From NCBI GenBank assembly GCA_024280585.1, contig JAJRPW010000204.1:1-15651 (forward strand): a stretch of 15,651 nucleotides of DNA. The letters are read 5' to 3'. Numbering within the stretch: position 1 is the first letter of the stretch; every line of letters starts with the position of its first letter. Shown here in pieces: positions 14,323-15,651 of the stretch. Both the position numbers and the translations under genes were made by a program. The notes below the pieces were generated by a model. The model ran no database searches. It had not been told where the DNA came from and worked only from the letters and a program-made list of their open reading frames with translations. Origin of the DNA: Alphaproteobacteria bacterium. Its GTDB lineage: Bacteria > Pseudomonadota > Alphaproteobacteria > Rickettsiales > UBA6187.

Positions 14323-15405
14323 ATGTCACTAAAACCAAAAGAATCAATATTAAAAATCCAGCCATATAAAGCGGGTCTTTCTAAAGCGAAGGGGCTGGAA
14401 TCTGTGATTAAACTATCGTCGAATGAAAGTCCGTTTGGTGCCAGTTCGAAGGCAGTTGAGGCTTATAAGCAAGCGGCGGATAATCTGCATCGTTACCCTG
14501 AAAGTTCGGGGTTGGAGCTAAGAGAGGCTATTGGCGAGGTTTATGGGCTTAATCCTCAGAAAATTGTCTGTGGGGCTGGCTCTGATGAGATAATATCGTT
14601 CTTGTGTCTGGCCTATGCCGGTGAGGGTGATGAAGTTTTATATAGTGAACATGGGTTTTTAATGTATGCAATTTATGCCCAAACAGTTGGTGCAACACCA
14701 GTTAAGGTTCCTGAAACAGGACTGGCAACCGATGTCGATGCCATATTAAGCGCGGTTACTGACAGGACGAAAATAGTTTTTGTAGCTAATCCAAATAATC
14801 CAACTGGTAGCTTTATCCCAAGGGAAGAAGTGGGGCGTCTTAGAGGCGGTTTGCCGGATGATGTTTTGCTGGTTTTGGATGCAGCTTATGCCGAGTATGT
14901 GGATGATGATGAATATATGTCAGGGCAGGATGTAGTGGATTTTGGCAGTAATACAGTTATGACCAGGACATTTTCTAAGATATATGGGCTGGCCTCATTG
15001 CGCATTGGCTGGGCTTATTGTCCCGATGCTGTTGTAGATGTTTTAAATCGTGTGCGTGGGCCGTTTAATATTTCATCTGCTGCAATTGCCGCCGCGACAG
15101 CAGCGGTTCGTGATGTGGAATTTGTAGAAAAAGCCAGGCAGCATAATAATACAGAATTAAAATGGCTGGAGACAGAAATTAATCAGCTGGGACTGGAATT
15201 TTGTAAAAGTTTTGGTAATTTTTATATGGTCAAGTTTCCAGATAGGGAAAAAAGCTCGCATAATGCTTATAAATTTCTTATGGAAAAAGGTATAATCACC
15301 AGAAAGATTGATAATTACGGATTGCCGGAATATTTGCGGATAACGGTTGGCCTCAAAGAAGATAATCAGGCGGTGGTTAAGGTGTTGGCGGAGTTTGTGA
15401 AATAA
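14323..15405 (+). CDS. hisC: Histidinol-phosphate/aromatic aminotransferase HisC
   Basis: Class II PLP aminotransferase that makes histidinol phosphate and, in several alphaproteobacteria, also transaminates aromatic keto acids. The 360-residue sequence has KLSSNESPFG (30-39), GAGSDEII (84-91), the ANPNNPTG motif (155-162), DAAYAEY (186-192), the Schiff-base lysine K219 in TFSKIYGLASLRIGW, R227 for phosphate binding, and a C-terminal YLRITVG with the substrate carboxylate arginine. Its pairing with chorismate mutase, like the hisC-tyrC neighbourhoods known in Zymomonas and relatives, suggests use in Tyr/Phe synthesis as well as histidine. An AAAGGA ribosome binding site sits just after the MITE-like element, about 8 bases before the ATG. 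Confidence 0.95.
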   Translation: MSLKPKESILKIQPYKAGLSKAKGLESVIKLSSNESPFGASSKAVEAYKQAADNLHRYPESSGLELREAIGEVYGLNPQKIVCGAGSDEIISFLCLAYAGEGDEVLYSEHGFLMYAIYAQTVGATPVKVPETGLATDVDAILSAVTDRTKIVFVANPNNPTGSFIPREEVGRLRGGLPDDVLLVLDAAYAEYVDDDEYMSGQDVVDFGSNTVMTRTFSKIYGLASLRIGWAYCPDAVVDVLNRVRGPFNISSAAIAAATAAVRDVEFVEKARQHNNTELKWLETEINQLGLEFCKSFGNFYMVKFPDREKSSHNAYKFLMEKGIITRKIDNYGLPEYLRITVGLKEDNQAVVKVLAEFVK

Positions 15406-15517
15406 TTTTTTTCTTTGTGGCATGTGTCGTTGGGGAGTTTTATAAAGCTGTGCTTGTGCTTCTCCGGTACTTTTGGGGAGGTTTCCAGGCGATTTTACAA
15501 CTTTATGCAAAAATTTC

Positions 15518-15546
15518 TTGCGTGAGTGGCTTTGTTCTGTTAGAAA
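15518..15546 (+). promoter_or_regulatory. Candidate tRNA-Ser promoter
   Basis: TTGCGT (15518-15523) and TAGAAA (15541-15546) are spaced by 17 bases, which would place the start about 14 bases before the mature tRNA. Hexamer matches are only moderate. The rest of 15406-15517 shows a T-run right after the hisC stop but no clear terminator hairpin and no gene. Confidence 0.3.
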
Positions 15547-15566
15547 ATCGAGCCTGCTATAACTGC

Positions 15567-15651
15567 GGTGAGGTGTCCGAGTGGTTTAAGGAACCAGTCT
15601 TGAAAACTGGCGAGGGTGCAAGCCCTCCGTGGGTTCGAATCCCACCCTCAC
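15567..15651 (+). tRNA. tRNA-Ser(UGA), 3' end cut by the window
   Basis: The acceptor strand GGTGAGG (15567-15573) pairs with CCTCAC(C), of which the last C falls beyond the window. The D-arm region is TGTCCGAGTGGTTTAAGGA. The anticodon stem CCAGT/ACTGG holds loop CTTGAAA with anticodon TGA at 15601-15603. A long variable arm (CGAGGGTGCAAGCCCTCCG) marks it as a class II tRNA, and the T-arm is GTGGG-TTCGAAT-CCCAC. The TGA anticodon reads UCN serine codons, chiefly UCA. Confidence 0.97.

Noticed and set aside
15558..15563. TATAAC as an extended -10 box for the tRNA
   Set aside because: It would place the transcription start inside the mature tRNA; the TAGAAA box upstream fits better.

Overview
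This window looks like an ordinary but informative stretch of an AT-rich alphaproteobacterial chromosome. The evidence for the group is an isc cluster led by iscR with two cysteine desulfurase genes in tandem, a petABC cytochrome bc1 operon, a DUF374 acyltransferase-waaA-lpxK cluster, a GST-like protein with the conserved tail of the alphaproteobacterial division factor FzlA, and a chorismate mutase-hisC pair. I cannot name the genus. Rickettsiales relatives or other low-GC alphaproteobacteria would fit. A hisC-type aminotransferase and full lipid A/Kdo genes argue against the most reduced obligate intracellular lineages.

Layout. Positions 1-4085 (minus strand) hold the iron-sulfur cluster operon, transcribed iscR, a NifS-like desulfurase, iscS, iscU, iscA, hscB; hscB runs off the left edge. 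A REP-like palindromic element sits between iscS and iscU. The operon is read from a promoter near 4174-4203 that carries a near-consensus type 1 IscR operator, so cluster-loaded IscR probably represses its own operon. Positions 4235-4948 (plus) hold an alpha/beta hydrolase that converges with anmK. Positions 4935-8524 (minus) hold petA-petB-petC (Rieske protein, cytochrome b, cytochrome c1) followed closely by anmK (anhydro-muropeptide sugar recycling). The Rieske protein needs a 2Fe-2S cluster, so the isc operon feeds the bc1 complex. From 8663 to the right edge everything is on the plus strand: the GST-like gene; a four-gene envelope operon (DUF374 acyltransferase, waaA, lpxK, lpxL-type acyltransferase) that builds the Kdo-lipid A core; a chorismate mutase with a degenerate prephenate-dehydratase-like tail; hisC; and a tRNA-Ser(UGA) cut one paired base before its 3' end.

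Non-coding content. No gap exceeds 300 bases. The most informative ones are 4086-4234 (IscR operator plus a second palindrome), 1064-1312 (REP-like element inside the isc operon), 8531-8662 (apparently leaderless GST promoter with a palindrome) and 14167-14310 (a fully symmetric MITE-like palindrome inserted at a TA in the chorismate mutase stop codon).

I found no CRISPR array, phage, toxin-antitoxin or defence system and no evidence of a wholly new system. The observations most worth checking are the tetracysteine, mitochondrial-type N-terminus of HscB, the IscR operator, and the MITE whose virtual excision restores a compact chorismate mutase-hisC operon.
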